DNA of 64,000 nt from Rodentibacter abscessus. GTDB lineage: Bacteria > Pseudomonadota > Gammaproteobacteria > Enterobacterales > Pasteurellaceae. The notes under the pieces are model-generated. The model was not told where the DNA came from. It did no database searches and was given only the letters and a program-made list of their open reading frames with translations. A program made the translations under genes and the position numbers. Of this stretch, positions 51,645 through 60,273 are shown one piece after another (within the stretch, counting starts at the first letter, position 1; each line of letters starts with the position of its first letter). Location: NCBI RefSeq assembly GCF_047160095.1, contig NZ_AP038785.1:248001-312000 (forward strand), in the 5' to 3' direction.

Positions 51645-51722
51645 ATTTAATTCACTATAAATGTGCGAACTATCTCGCTTTCGATTATAATCTCGAAAAT
51701 TTTGTTCTCTTTAAGGGTAAAT

Positions 51723-53585
51723 ATGTTTATTGAAAAAATGAATGGGGTGGCAAATACCAAAATTGCCAAATTTATTCTCGGTCTTATTACTGTTTCGTTC
51801 TTAGTCGGCGGTATGTCCGGTTATTTGTTTAGCTCAAATGATTCTTATGCAGCGAAAGTAAATGGTGAAACCATTTCTCAGCAAGAATTTATGAATCGCT
51901 ATAATCAAGAATTTGAAGCTCGAGCAGCTCAAGAAGGCGAAGCCTTTTTAACGCAGTCCGATTTACCGGAATTTGTAAATGCACTGCGTCAAGGTTTAAT
52001 CGATCGTTTGATTGATCAGGAATTACTTCGTCAATATGCAAAAGAACTCAAATTGAGTGTAAGTGATGAAATGATTAAACGTGCGATTGTGACGGATCCT
52101 AATTTCCAATCAAACGGTAAATTTGATAATACACTTTATCAACAGATTTTGGCTCAAAATCGTTTAAGTTCGGATGCTTACGCAGCTATATTGCGCAGCG
52201 CACTTACCCTTGAGCAAATGCAAAACGGTATTACAGACAGTGAATTTGTCGTCCCTGTTCAAGTAAAAGATAATGCTCGAGTTTTTTTCCAAAAACGCAC
52301 GGCACGTTTAGCAATCTTGTCTCTTGCAGATGAAATGGCGAAACAAAATGTGAGCGAACACGAAGTTAAAGCCTATTATGATGCCAATCAAAAAGCCTTT
52401 ATCCAACCGGAGCAGGTTAAAGTGCAGTATATTCATCTTTCCGGTGAAGAAATTGCAAAAGGTATTCAAGTGAGTGATGTCGAAATAGCACAGTATTATC
52501 AAGATAATAAAGCGCAATTTATGACTCAACGTTTATCACATATTCAATTCGCTAATGAACAAGACGCTCAAACGGCGTATCAAGAATTACAAAATGGTGC
52601 GAATTTTGCCGAGTTAGCGAAAAGCAGTTCAATGGATAAAATCTCCGGTGAAAATGGCGGTGAATTAGGCTGGGTAAACGCAAATGAATTACCAAAGGCT
52701 TTTGAAGATGCTGCGACAAACTTAGCAGTCGGTACTTATAGCGAGCCTGTTAATGTAGATGGTAATTTCCATATTATCCGAGTAGAAGAGCGTAAAGAAA
52801 AACCACTTTCTGAAGTAAAAGCTCAAGTAGCGGATTTAGTGCGTAAAAACTTATTAGATAATCGTTTCTATGCGATTGAAAAAGAGGTTCGCGAAAAGGC
52901 ATTTGAAGACAGTAAATCTTTAGAGACAGCGGCACAGGCTGCCGGTGTGAAAGTGCTGGAAAGCGGCTATTTTTCGCGTAAAAATGTACCGGAAGAACTC
53001 AATTTTCCTAGTGTGATATCAGCCGTGTTTGATTCTGATATTGCGAATGGCGGTGCGAATTCCGAACCTTTAAATGTCGGTGAACAAAATATTGTGTTGG
53101 TGCGTGTATTGGATCACAAAGCAGAAGGTGTCAAAACTTTAGACGAAGCAAAAGCGGATATCAAGACTTTCTTAAAACGTGAAAAAGCGGAGAAAGCCTT
53201 AACTGCAATGGCAACGGAACTGGTAAAAAATTTACCGGACAATCCGAATAAATTGCCTTCAGGTGTTACTTTCAGCGCAGATCAAACCTTCACATTTACT
53301 GAAAATCAAGATCCTATTTTGCTCAATGGTATTTTCTCTATTCGAAAACCTGAAAATAGTAAAGTAGTCTATGAAGTAATACGTAACAATAAAGGTGATG
53401 TAATTGTTGCTGCACTCAATAAAGTAGAGCAAGGTGAATTAAACGAGCAAGAATTGACTCAATTTGGTGCGCAACTACGCCAAGCCGATCAGCTTGAACT
53501 ACGTGGTCAACTGATGCAAGCCTTGCGTGAGAAAGCACAAATTGAAATCAATGAAAGCTTTATTAAACAAGAAGACGAAAATTAA
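51723..53585 (+). CDS. ppiD: Periplasmic chaperone/peptidyl-prolyl isomerase PpiD
   Basis: A 620-residue inner-membrane-anchored periplasmic folding factor near the Sec translocon. One N-terminal membrane span (about 16-36), a SurA-N-like helical domain (ETISQQEFMNRYNQEF...), one parvulin domain (RLSHIQFANEQDAQTAYQELQNGANFAELAKSSSMD...GGELGWV) and a C-terminal helical region. The start at 51723 (MFIEKMNG) has AAGGG upstream; the longer frame lacks one. No uptake signal from here to about 56.45 kb. Confidence 0.94.
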   Translation: MFIEKMNGVANTKIAKFILGLITVSFLVGGMSGYLFSSNDSYAAKVNGETISQQEFMNRYNQEFEARAAQEGEAFLTQSDLPEFVNALRQGLIDRLIDQELLRQYAKELKLSVSDEMIKRAIVTDPNFQSNGKFDNTLYQQILAQNRLSSDAYAAILRSALTLEQMQNGITDSEFVVPVQVKDNARVFFQKRTARLAILSLADEMAKQNVSEHEVKAYYDANQKAFIQPEQVKVQYIHLSGEEIAKGIQVSDVEIAQYYQDNKAQFMTQRLSHIQFANEQDAQTAYQELQNGANFAELAKSSSMDKISGENGGELGWVNANELPKAFEDAATNLAVGTYSEPVNVDGNFHIIRVEERKEKPLSEVKAQVADLVRKNLLDNRFYAIEKEVREKAFEDSKSLETAAQAAGVKVLESGYFSRKNVPEELNFPSVISAVFDSDIANGGANSEPLNVGEQNIVLVRVLDHKAEGVKTLDEAKADIKTFLKREKAEKALTAMATELVKNLPDNPNKLPSGVTFSADQTFTFTENQDPILLNGIFSIRKPENSKVVYEVIRNNKGDVIVAALNKVEQGELNEQELTQFGAQLRQADQLELRGQLMQALREKAQIEINESFIKQEDEN

Positions 53586-53605
53586 TTTTTAAAATTCAAT
53601 TCCTC

Positions 53606-53700
53606 GATTTGCCCCTCCAAAAGTTAGGCTAAATGAACTTAACTTAATAAGGGGCAAATTTTTTATGTCCAAATATATCTAACCATTTAAACAACAAAAA
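53606..53700 (+). mobile_element. Left-end remnant of a related IS150-type element
   Basis: GATTTGCCCCTCCAAAAGTTAGGC corresponds to the IS inverted repeat, and 60 bases later ATGTCCAAATATATCTAACCATTTAAACAACAA corresponds to the start of orfA (MSKYI-stop-PFKQQ versus MTKYNQTFKQQ). Only about 95 bp remain. It starts 21 bases after the ppiD stop, again at a gene's 3' end. Confidence 0.7.
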
Positions 53701-53703
53701 AGT

Positions 53704-53780
53704 CAGTATTATGTAGCAGTTGCTACACCCAATAAATATTGGATATAGAATTCTCTTTGTGCAACTGCTACATAATACTG
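53704..53780. repeat. Short inverted-repeat element with perfect 20-bp ends
   Basis: CAGTATTATGTAGCAGTTGC (53704-53723) is repeated exactly in inverted orientation at 53761-53780 around a 37-bp core that contains the mini-hairpin CCAAT-AAAT-ATTGG. It abuts the IS remnant. It is the cleanest member of the family also seen at 27044, 37294 and 45853. Confidence 0.85.
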
Positions 53781-54008
53781 AAACAAGCGGTTGAATTCTA
53801 TTTCACCCTTGCACAAAGATTACATCAATTTATCTTTGAAATTATAAATAGTAGTTCTCCGATGGATTACCCAATTCGGATCTGTGAGCCGCACCGGATT
53901 AGCTCCCCTTACCCAAAAAAAACAAATCTATTCCCCGAAATGACTCCGATGCAATATTGAATTCCAACCTTTTGCTAAGTTTTTTAAATTTGAACAAATC
54001 ATTTATTT
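53781..54008. other. Intergenic stretch without a recognisable gene
   Basis: I see no supported gene. One alternative-type uptake signal core (ACAAGCGGT) is at about 53783-53791. Short open frames here have no ribosome-binding site or recognisable motif. Confidence 0.5.
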
Positions 54009-54051
54009 TGTGATGTCGATCACGGTAATTTTGAGTAATCTCACTTATAGT
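54009..54051 (+). promoter_or_regulatory. CRP-dependent promoter of the YjiH/YjiG-peptidase operon
   Basis: TGTGATGTCGATCACG (54009-54024; 9 of 10 to the CRP consensus) and a -10-like TATAGT (54046-54051). With a start near 54058 the CRP site is centred at -41.5. Confidence 0.7.
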
Positions 54052-54091
54052 AGTTCCACATTTCTGAATGTAATAATATTGGGAGAAAAAA

Positions 54092-54748
54092 ATGAACAAA
54101 GAAATGCAAAATAATGATGAAAATAATATTAGAAAACTGATTGTTGGCACTATTTCTCTCGTTTGTGCCATTGTTTTTTTTAGCGGATTTGCTAAAGATT
54201 TGTGGGGAGGAGTTTTTGATTTTGGTAAATTAACAGGGCATTTCCCGGACTGGTTGAAAACTTCTGGCGGAACAAGTGCAAAGGGTGGTTTTTTATTTGC
54301 ATTAACCTTAATTCCTAGCGTAATGTTGGCGCTTGGCTTTATGGCTATTTTTGAACATTACGGTGCATTACTCGCAGCTTCAAAATGGCTTAGTCCTATT
54401 TTAAGGCCGTTAATGGGAATTCCTGGTGTCTGCTCTATTTCACTAATTGCCAGCACACAAAGTACGGATGCGGGTAGTTCAACCACAAAATTTTTACGTA
54501 ATGAAAATAAAATAAGCCATAAAGAGCTATTGATTTTTGCTGCATTCCAATTTAGTGCAGGTGCTTTTTTAACTAATTTTTTAGCATCTTTTGCACCTTT
54601 ATTAACAATAGCCGATAGTTTTGGCAATGTTCCTCCAATCTCTATTGCATTATGTTTAGGTATCATTTTGTTATTTAAAATCCTTGGAGCAAATTTAATG
54701 CGTCTTTATGTAAAAAATTTTGTGAAAGATGATGAGGTGGGAATATGA
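54092..54748 (+). CDS. YjiH-like nucleoside-recognition (Gate) domain membrane protein
   Basis: A 218-residue inner-membrane protein with about five hydrophobic segments. The Gate-domain pattern LLAASKWLSPILRPLMGIPGVCSISLIASTQSTDAGSSTTKFL is of the SpmA/YjiH type. Such half-size proteins work in pairs; the partner starts within its stop codon (ATGA overlap). GGGAG precedes the ATG. In E. coli yjiH-yjiG sit beside iadA, an isoaspartyl dipeptidase; here an M20 peptidase takes that place, so transport of a small peptide or its product is a reasonable inference. Confidence 0.78.
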   Translation: MNKEMQNNDENNIRKLIVGTISLVCAIVFFSGFAKDLWGGVFDFGKLTGHFPDWLKTSGGTSAKGGFLFALTLIPSVMLALGFMAIFEHYGALLAASKWLSPILRPLMGIPGVCSISLIASTQSTDAGSSTTKFLRNENKISHKELLIFAAFQFSAGAFLTNFLASFAPLLTIADSFGNVPPISIALCLGIILLFKILGANLMRLYVKNFVKDDEVGI

Positions 54749-55212
54749 ATCCAACAAAAAATGAAACTAAATTAATTACTGATATTTTTATTGAAGGAGC
54801 GAGAAAAGGTTGGAATATCGCAATTCATAGTACGCTACCTAATGTTTTAATGGCTTATGTCATCATCTATATTTTAAATACTTCGGGGTTATTAAAATTA
54901 TTAGGCGAATATGTCGGTTTTATTATGGCTCCTTTAGGCTTGCCCGGTGAATCTATAGCAGTATTTTTAGCCGCATTCTTGAGTTGGGGCGGTGCCGCCG
55001 GCGTATTGGTTGCGTTGGTACAAGAAGGCACATTAAATGCTCAGCATATTGCTATTTTATTACCGGGTATGGCGTTGGTCGGCTCAACTATACAATATAT
55101 GGGGCGTGTATTGGGAGTGTTAGGTGTACCCGGCAAACATTACTTAGTAATGTTTGGAATTTGCGTTATAAATGCTTATTTAGCAATGTTATTAATGAGA
55201 TTTATAATTTAA
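54745..55212 (+). CDS. YjiG-like (SpmB-type) Gate domain membrane protein
   Basis: A 155-residue membrane protein with about four hydrophobic segments and the SpmB/YjiG pattern: GARKGWNIAIHSTLPNVLMAYVIIYILNTSG and AFLSWGGAAGVLVALVQEG. Second half of a two-protein Gate unit with the preceding gene, overlapping by 4 bp. It is followed 11 bases later by the M20 peptidase gene. Confidence 0.78.
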   Translation: MNPTKNETKLITDIFIEGARKGWNIAIHSTLPNVLMAYVIIYILNTSGLLKLLGEYVGFIMAPLGLPGESIAVFLAAFLSWGGAAGVLVALVQEGTLNAQHIAILLPGMALVGSTIQYMGRVLGVLGVPGKHYLVMFGICVINAYLAMLLMRFII

Positions 55213-55223
55213 AGGAGGAATAT

Positions 55224-56354
55224 ATGCGTAATGAACAATTAAAAAATTTTCTTACGGAGTTAAAGGAACTTACCGATATTGAAAGTCCAACGCATTGTAT
55301 TGAAGGTGTTAATCAGGTTACTCAATGGTTTATCAAAAAAGCTGAGAGTTTAGGTTTAAGCCACCAAAAGATTGCGATGAACAGCGATAAAGTTGCTGAC
55401 TGCTTACTCATCACTAATAACCCAAATGCAAGCCGATTTGATCTACTTTTTATCGCTCATATGGATACCGTTTTTCCGGTAGGAACAGGGGAAAAGGTAC
55501 CGTTTAAATTAGATGGGAATCATCTTAATGCTTTAGGGGTGATTGACGATAAATCAGGGGCATTACTCAGTTTTTATCTATTACAAGAATTAGACCTAAC
55601 TCGTTATAACATTGCAATTTACCTTAATTCACATGAAGAAACGGGCTCAATTTATGCCAAAGAAAGTATTCGAGAATATGCCCGTAAATCAAAATATTGT
55701 TTCGTTATGGAACCCGCTCGTGAAGATGGCTCAATGGTCGCCACTCGCAAGGGGCTGGTAACTTATGATATTGAATTTTATGGTGTTGCGGCACATGCGG
55801 GAAATAATCCGCAAAAAGGTCGTTCCGCATTAGTAGAAGCAGCAAATTTTGTTGTGGAATTCTCAAAACTCAATGATTTCGACATCGGGCATACTTTTAA
55901 TTGCCTAATAACGCATGGCGGAACGGCGCATAATGTGATCGCCGATTTTGCCTCTTTAACCATTGAAATGCGCTACAAACACCCATCTTCCGTTGATTAC
56001 TTTGAACAGCAATTGAAACGTATTTTAGAAAATCCATTCGTTGAGGGCGTAACGGCTAAGAAAATCTTAGTCAACAATGAGGCTCCAATGATTGATGAGG
56101 TATATTTACCAAAACTTAAAAAAATTTTTGATGAAGTCGGACAGTCTATGCAGATACCAACTAAATGGGTTGATGCCGGCGGATTAAGTGATGGAAATAT
56201 AGCCGCTTCAGTAGGTTGCCCGACGATTGATGGATTAGGCCCTACAGGTGGCAATATGCACGCCAAAACAGAATATATGTTCGTTGATTCCGTCGTGCCT
56301 AAATGCAATTTAATTTTAGCTGTTATTGAAAAGCTATTTCAGAAATCAATGTAG
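55224..56354 (+). CDS. M20-family metallopeptidase (carboxypeptidase G2-like)
   Basis: A 376-residue cytoplasmic zinc peptidase. Metal and catalytic residues are visible: H and D in FIAHMDTVFPVG, bridging D in GVIDDKSGALLS, EE in SHEETGS, E in VMEPARED, and the final H in TGGNMHAKTEY. A dimerisation domain lies between (about 175-285). The pattern is closest to glutamate carboxypeptidase/CPG2-type enzymes, which release C-terminal glutamate or act on dipeptides. AAAGGAGG is 6 bases upstream of the ATG. The frame stays open far upstream but overlaps the preceding gene. Third gene of a CRP-linked operon. Confidence 0.85.
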   Translation: MRNEQLKNFLTELKELTDIESPTHCIEGVNQVTQWFIKKAESLGLSHQKIAMNSDKVADCLLITNNPNASRFDLLFIAHMDTVFPVGTGEKVPFKLDGNHLNALGVIDDKSGALLSFYLLQELDLTRYNIAIYLNSHEETGSIYAKESIREYARKSKYCFVMEPAREDGSMVATRKGLVTYDIEFYGVAAHAGNNPQKGRSALVEAANFVVEFSKLNDFDIGHTFNCLITHGGTAHNVIADFASLTIEMRYKHPSSVDYFEQQLKRILENPFVEGVTAKKILVNNEAPMIDEVYLPKLKKIFDEVGQSMQIPTKWVDAGGLSDGNIAASVGCPTIDGLGPTGGNMHAKTEYMFVDSVVPKCNLILAVIEKLFQKSM

Positions 56355-56450
56355 GTAACATATTGTTTATAGTTATAAAGGGTTGATTCATTCTGTGATC
56401 TTTTTCTTCTTATGAGGAAAGGTGAATTGCAATCAAACCTGATTTCTGAT

Positions 56451-56484
56451 AAAAAGTGCGGTAATTTTCAACCGCACTTTTTTC
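56451..56484. terminator. Paired-uptake-signal terminator before hinT
   Basis: AAAAAGTGCGGT (56451-56462) and ACCGCACTTTTT (56471-56482) form a 12-bp perfect stem with an 8-base loop and T-runs on both strands. It is 96 bases after the peptidase stop. Uninterrupted, it models the IS target. Confidence 0.88.
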
Positions 56485-56504
56485 ATTAATGAAAGGAAAG
56501 TTTT

Positions 56505-56855
56505 ATGGCAGAAGAAACTATTTTCAGCAAAATTATTCGTAAAGAAATTCCCGCCGATATTGTTTATCAAGATGAACTGGTTACCGCATTTCGTGATATC
56601 GTACCACAAGCCAAAACCCATATTTTGATTATTCCGAATAAACTTATTCCGACAGTAAATGATGTTACTGAGCAAGATGAAATTTCCCTTGGTCGCTTAT
56701 TTACCGTGGCGGCAAAATTAGCCGAACAAGAGGGTATTGCGGAAGAAGGGTATCGTTTGATCGTAAATTGCAACAAACACGGCGGACAAGAAGTTTTCCA
56801 CGTTCATATGCACCTTGTCGGTGGTGAACCATTAGGAAAAATGTTGAATAAGTGA
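56505..56855 (+). CDS. hinT: HIT-family purine nucleoside phosphoramidase
   Basis: A 116-residue histidine-triad protein: IFSKIIRKEIPADIVYQDE at the N-terminus and the triad HVHMHLVGG near the C-terminus, the central His forming the AMP intermediate in this family. GAAAGGAAAG precedes the ATG. It heads hinT-ycfL-nagZ-rlmC; E. coli keeps hinT-ycfL-lpoB-thiK-nagZ, so lpoB and thiK are absent here. Confidence 0.94.
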   Translation: MAEETIFSKIIRKEIPADIVYQDELVTAFRDIVPQAKTHILIIPNKLIPTVNDVTEQDEISLGRLFTVAAKLAEQEGIAEEGYRLIVNCNKHGGQEVFHVHMHLVGGEPLGKMLNK

Positions 56856-56872
56856 AGAATATTGGATAAATA

Positions 56873-57223
56873 ATGAAAAAATCACTGATTCTTTTAAGCG
56901 CTTTTGTTTTGACGGCTTGTTCAAATTCCGGTTCGAATTTAGTTCATACTAATACTCCCATTTTGAATGTTGCGGCCGAGCTTGCGGCAAATGTTGAAGC
57001 GAAGGTGAGTTCAAATTCGGCATGGGTAAAAAATAAAAGAACTCAACCGATCAAGGTGAATTATCATCTTTTTTGGTATAACAACCAAGGTGTAACCCAA
57101 GTGTGGGAGCAACAACGTGAAAGTTTGTCGGGAAATTTACGTTTACAACCTCAAGAGCAAAAGGCGATTGAGTTAGCCAAGCCGACACCTGAAAGCACAA
57201 ATTACCGCCTTTATTTACAATAA
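56873..57223 (+). CDS. ycfL: YcfL-type lipoprotein (DUF1425)
   Basis: A 116-residue protein with lipobox LLSAFVLTACS (Cys 16). The mature part WVKNKRTQPIKVNYHLFWYNNQGVTQVWEQQRESL follows the DUF1425 pattern of YcfL. The function is unknown; its place between hinT and nagZ matches the enteric cluster. It ends 2 bases before nagZ. Confidence 0.85.
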   Translation: MKKSLILLSAFVLTACSNSGSNLVHTNTPILNVAAELAANVEAKVSSNSAWVKNKRTQPIKVNYHLFWYNNQGVTQVWEQQRESLSGNLRLQPQEQKAIELAKPTPESTNYRLYLQ

Positions 57224-57225
57224 TT

Positions 57226-58272
57226 ATGTCTACGTTATTAATTGATCTTGAAAGCTATGCGCTAACTCAGGAAGAAATCGAATTACTGGAGCACCCTCTC
57301 GTTGCAGGCGTAATTTTATTTACACGCAATTTTCACGATCGCGAACAGATTCAAGCATTAGTAAAATCTGTACGTGAGCGGGTGAAAAAGCCATTACTTA
57401 TAACGGTGGATCAAGAAGGCGGACGGGTTCAACGTTTTCGTGAGGGGTTTACCCAATTGCCGGCAATGCAAGCCTTTGCGACATTATCATCTGATTTGAA
57501 GCAACAACAAAATTGGGCTCGTGAAGCCGGTTGGCAAATGGCGGCGGAAATGACCGCACTTGACATTGATTTGAGCTTTGCCCCCGTATTGGATTTAGGG
57601 CATAGATGTCGTGCTATCGGTGATCGTAGTTTTGCCGATGATGTGCAAAGTGCGGTCAATTTAGCAAGCGTTTTTATTGATGGTATGCACCAAGCCGGTA
57701 TGGCGGCTACGGGCAAACATTTTCCCGGACATGGACACGTGTTGGCGGATTCTCACCTCGAAACTCCGATTGACGAACGCCCTCAAGCAGAGATTTTCGA
57801 TACAGATATTCTGCCTTTCCAACAATTAATTGAACAGAAAAAATTGGATGCTATTATGCCGGCACACGTAATTTATACCCATTGCGATAGCCAACCGGCA
57901 AGCGGTTCGGAATATTGGTTAAAGCATATTTTACGTGAAAAATTGAATTTTAATGGTGCGATTTTTTCTGATGATCTCGGTATGAAAGGTGCCGGATTTA
58001 TGGGTGATTTTGTCGCTCGTAGCGAAAAAGCATTGAATGCAGGCTGTGATTTGTTGCTTCTTTGTAATGAACGCGAAGGTGTTATTCAGGTATTGGATCA
58101 ATTAAAACTCAAAGAAAACCAACCGCACTTTCAACAACGTCAAACTCGTTTGAATGCTTTATTTAAGAAAAAATCTTTCAGTTGGGCAGAACTGACGAAA
58201 ACACCACGTTGGTTAGAAAATCATAAAAAATTGACCGCACTTCAACAGCAATGGTTGGCAACCAAAGTATGA
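57226..58272 (+). CDS. nagZ: Beta-hexosaminidase NagZ
   Basis: A 348-residue cytoplasmic glycoside hydrolase family 3 enzyme that removes GlcNAc from anhydro-muropeptides in peptidoglycan recycling. Seen: TVDQEGGRVQRF, the KHFPGHG motif with the acid/base His on the flexible loop followed by DSHLETP, and the nucleophile Asp in FSDDLGMKGA. Its stop overlaps the rlmC start (ATGA). Three or four uptake signals lie in the gene, the densest cluster in the window. Confidence 0.96.
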   Translation: MSTLLIDLESYALTQEEIELLEHPLVAGVILFTRNFHDREQIQALVKSVRERVKKPLLITVDQEGGRVQRFREGFTQLPAMQAFATLSSDLKQQQNWAREAGWQMAAEMTALDIDLSFAPVLDLGHRCRAIGDRSFADDVQSAVNLASVFIDGMHQAGMAATGKHFPGHGHVLADSHLETPIDERPQAEIFDTDILPFQQLIEQKKLDAIMPAHVIYTHCDSQPASGSEYWLKHILREKLNFNGAIFSDDLGMKGAGFMGDFVARSEKALNAGCDLLLLCNEREGVIQVLDQLKLKENQPHFQQRQTRLNALFKKKSFSWAELTKTPRWLENHKKLTALQQQWLATKV

Positions 58273-59441
58273 TTTCTTGTCGTCATTATCAAACGGGGGA
58301 TTGTCGTTCATGCCAATGGCTTGATATGCCTTATGAACGGCAGCTTTCTGAAAAAACAACGCATCTTCAAACACAGCTTTCCGACTTGAAATATGATGAT
58401 TTAATATGGTTACCACCTTTTCAATCTTCACAAAAAGCATTCCGTAATAAAGCTAAAATGGTGGTAAGCGGAGCGGTGGAGCGTCCGATTCTCGGTATTT
58501 TGAAAAATCCCGATAACCCCCTAAGTGCGATAGATTTGTGTGATTGCCCGCTTTATCCTAAACATTTTCAAGAGGTTTTTCCTATCCTCAAGGATTTTAT
58601 CGGACGAGCAGGGCTTGTACCTTACAACATAGCAAAGCAAAAAGGCGAATTAAAATATATTTTACTCACGGAAAGTATGGCGACGGGCAAATTAATGCTT
58701 CGTTTTGTCTTGCGATCTGAAAATAAAATACCGCTTATTCGCCGTGAGTTATCGGGATTATTAGCAAAATTACCGCAATTAGACGTAGTCAGTGTAAATT
58801 TACAGCCTCAGCACGCCGCTATTTTAGAAGGAGAAGAAGAGATCTTTCTGACCGAGCAGCAATTATTAGCAGAGAATTTTAATGGTGTGCCGCTGTTCAT
58901 TCGTCCTCAAGGATTTTTTCAAACTAATCCACAGGTTGCTTCGGGATTATATGAAACCGCGCAACAATGGATAAAAGATTTGCCGATAACCTCGTTGTGG
59001 GATTTATTTTGTGGCGTGGGAGGCTTCGGTTTACATTGTGCAAAAGCATTGCAGAAAAACCGACTTCATTCTATTGAACTTACAGGGATCGAGATTTCTG
59101 CTTCTGCTATTTTCGCTGCACAAACATCCGCACAAAAATTATGCTTGCAAAATGTCAAATTTCAATCTTTAGATGCGGCAAATTTTGCTTTGAATCAGGA
59201 TGAACGTAAGCCTGATTTGGTGATCGTCAATCCGCCACGCCGAGGTATTGGCAAACCACTGAGTGAATTTCTCAACGAAATGCGACCACGTTTTATTTTG
59301 TATTCCAGCTGCAATGCAGTGTCTATGGGAAAGGATTTACGACATTTAACCCATTATAACGCAAGAAAAATTCAACTCTTTGATATGTTCCCACATACAA
59401 CGCATTATGAAGTGTTAGTGTTGTTGGAACGAACTTTCTGA
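58269..59441 (+). CDS. rlmC: 23S rRNA (uracil-747-C5)-methyltransferase
   Basis: A 390-residue SAM-dependent RNA methyltransferase with an N-terminal [4Fe-4S] cluster motif (CRHYQTGDCRSCQWL plus Cys in LCDCPLYP). SAM motif LWDLFCGVGGFGLHCA, IVNPPRRG, and the catalytic Cys in YSSCNAVSMGKDL. The lack of a TRAM domain and the size fit RlmC rather than RlmD. The start at 58269 overlaps nagZ; the upstream ATG in the same frame lies inside nagZ. Confidence 0.92.
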   Translation: MISCRHYQTGDCRSCQWLDMPYERQLSEKTTHLQTQLSDLKYDDLIWLPPFQSSQKAFRNKAKMVVSGAVERPILGILKNPDNPLSAIDLCDCPLYPKHFQEVFPILKDFIGRAGLVPYNIAKQKGELKYILLTESMATGKLMLRFVLRSENKIPLIRRELSGLLAKLPQLDVVSVNLQPQHAAILEGEEEIFLTEQQLLAENFNGVPLFIRPQGFFQTNPQVASGLYETAQQWIKDLPITSLWDLFCGVGGFGLHCAKALQKNRLHSIELTGIEISASAIFAAQTSAQKLCLQNVKFQSLDAANFALNQDERKPDLVIVNPPRRGIGKPLSEFLNEMRPRFILYSSCNAVSMGKDLRHLTHYNARKIQLFDMFPHTTHYEVLVLLERTF

Positions 59442-59446
59442 TAAAT

Positions 59447-59482
59447 TAAGGCAGGCTATATACTCGCCTTAGTTTGTTTTTT
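59447..59482 (+). terminator. Possible terminator after rlmC
   Basis: Short stem TAAGGC / GCCTTA with a 14-base loop, then AGTTTG and seven T. Weak but well placed, 6 bases after the stop. Confidence 0.45.
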
Positions 59483-59607
59483 TACACCGAATCTTCCTAT
59501 AAAATTACCTCCGATATTTCTCTTATATTTCTTTTTAAATGAAAGTTAATTCGTTTTGATATTTAAAATGAAATAATTTCCTTTCGATTAAAAGATTTTT
59601 CTATTTT

Positions 59608-59623
59608 TGAGATCTTGATCACA
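59608..59623 (+). promoter_or_regulatory. CRP-like site upstream of srlA
   Basis: TGAGATCTTGATCACA matches TGTGA-N6-TCACA at 9 of 10 positions, 92 bases before srlA. Confidence 0.6.
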
Positions 59624-59631
59624 TTTTTTAT

Positions 59632-59644
59632 TTTCAAAATGAAA
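59632..59644 (+). promoter_or_regulatory. Candidate operator for the srl regulator
   Basis: TTTCA-AAA-TGAAA is a short palindrome; related AAATGAAA or TTTCATTT words recur at about 59538, 59568, 59661 and 59696. Multiple short repeats before the operon would suit a DeoR-type repressor such as SrlR. Binding is inferred. Confidence 0.35.
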
Positions 59645-59715
59645 TAAAATTAATTTCAATGATTAGCTGTTAGATCAGAAACAAAACATAAAACTTTCAT
59701 TTTGGGAGGAGAGTT

Positions 59716-60261
59716 ATGGAATTTATTACACATGGTGCGGAATGGTTTATCGGATTGTTCCAGAAAGGCGGTGAAGTTTTTGTCGGTATGGTGACAGGAA
59801 TTTTACCATTATTGATTTCGTTGTTAGTGGTAATGAATGCCTTGATTAAGCTGATTGGTCAAGAGCGTATCGAACGTTTAGCACAACGTAGCGCCGGAAA
59901 CCCTATTTCACGTTATTTGATTTTACCAGTGCTTGGTACCTTTGTATTTTGTAACCCAATGACCCTAAGTTTAGGGAAATTTTTACCTGAAGTGTATAAA
60001 CCGAGTTATTACGCAGCAGCTTCTTACAGCTGTCATTCAATGAACGGCTTATTTCCACATATTAATCCAGGGGAGTTATTTGTGTATTTAGGTATTGCCA
60101 GTGGATTAACAACCTTAGGTTTGCCTTTAGCACCACTAGCCGTGAGTTATTTGCTAGTAGGTATGTTTACCAATTTCTTTCGTGGTTGGATTACAGATTT
60201 TACCACAGCTGTCTTTGCAAGACGGATGGGAATTAACTTAGCGCGTGAAGTACATCTATAG
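59716..60261 (+). CDS. srlA: Glucitol/sorbitol PTS enzyme IIC component (SrlA)
   Basis: A 181-residue membrane protein with about three to four hydrophobic segments; FITHGAEWFIGLFQKGGEVFVGMVTGILPLLI and NPISRYLILPVLGTFVFCNPMTLSLGKFLPE are SrlA/GutA hallmarks. With SrlE and SrlB it imports and phosphorylates D-sorbitol. GGGAGGAG precedes the ATG. 12 bases before srlE. First gene of srlAEBD-gutM-srlR. Confidence 0.95.
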   Translation: MEFITHGAEWFIGLFQKGGEVFVGMVTGILPLLISLLVVMNALIKLIGQERIERLAQRSAGNPISRYLILPVLGTFVFCNPMTLSLGKFLPEVYKPSYYAAASYSCHSMNGLFPHINPGELFVYLGIASGLTTLGLPLAPLAVSYLLVGMFTNFFRGWITDFTTAVFARRMGINLAREVHL

Positions 60262-60273
60262 GAGCAACAGTAT

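Noticed and set aside
53739..53960. Plus-strand frame of 73 codons after the inverted-repeat element
   Set aside because: It starts inside the repeat, lacks a ribosome-binding site and has no recognisable motif.
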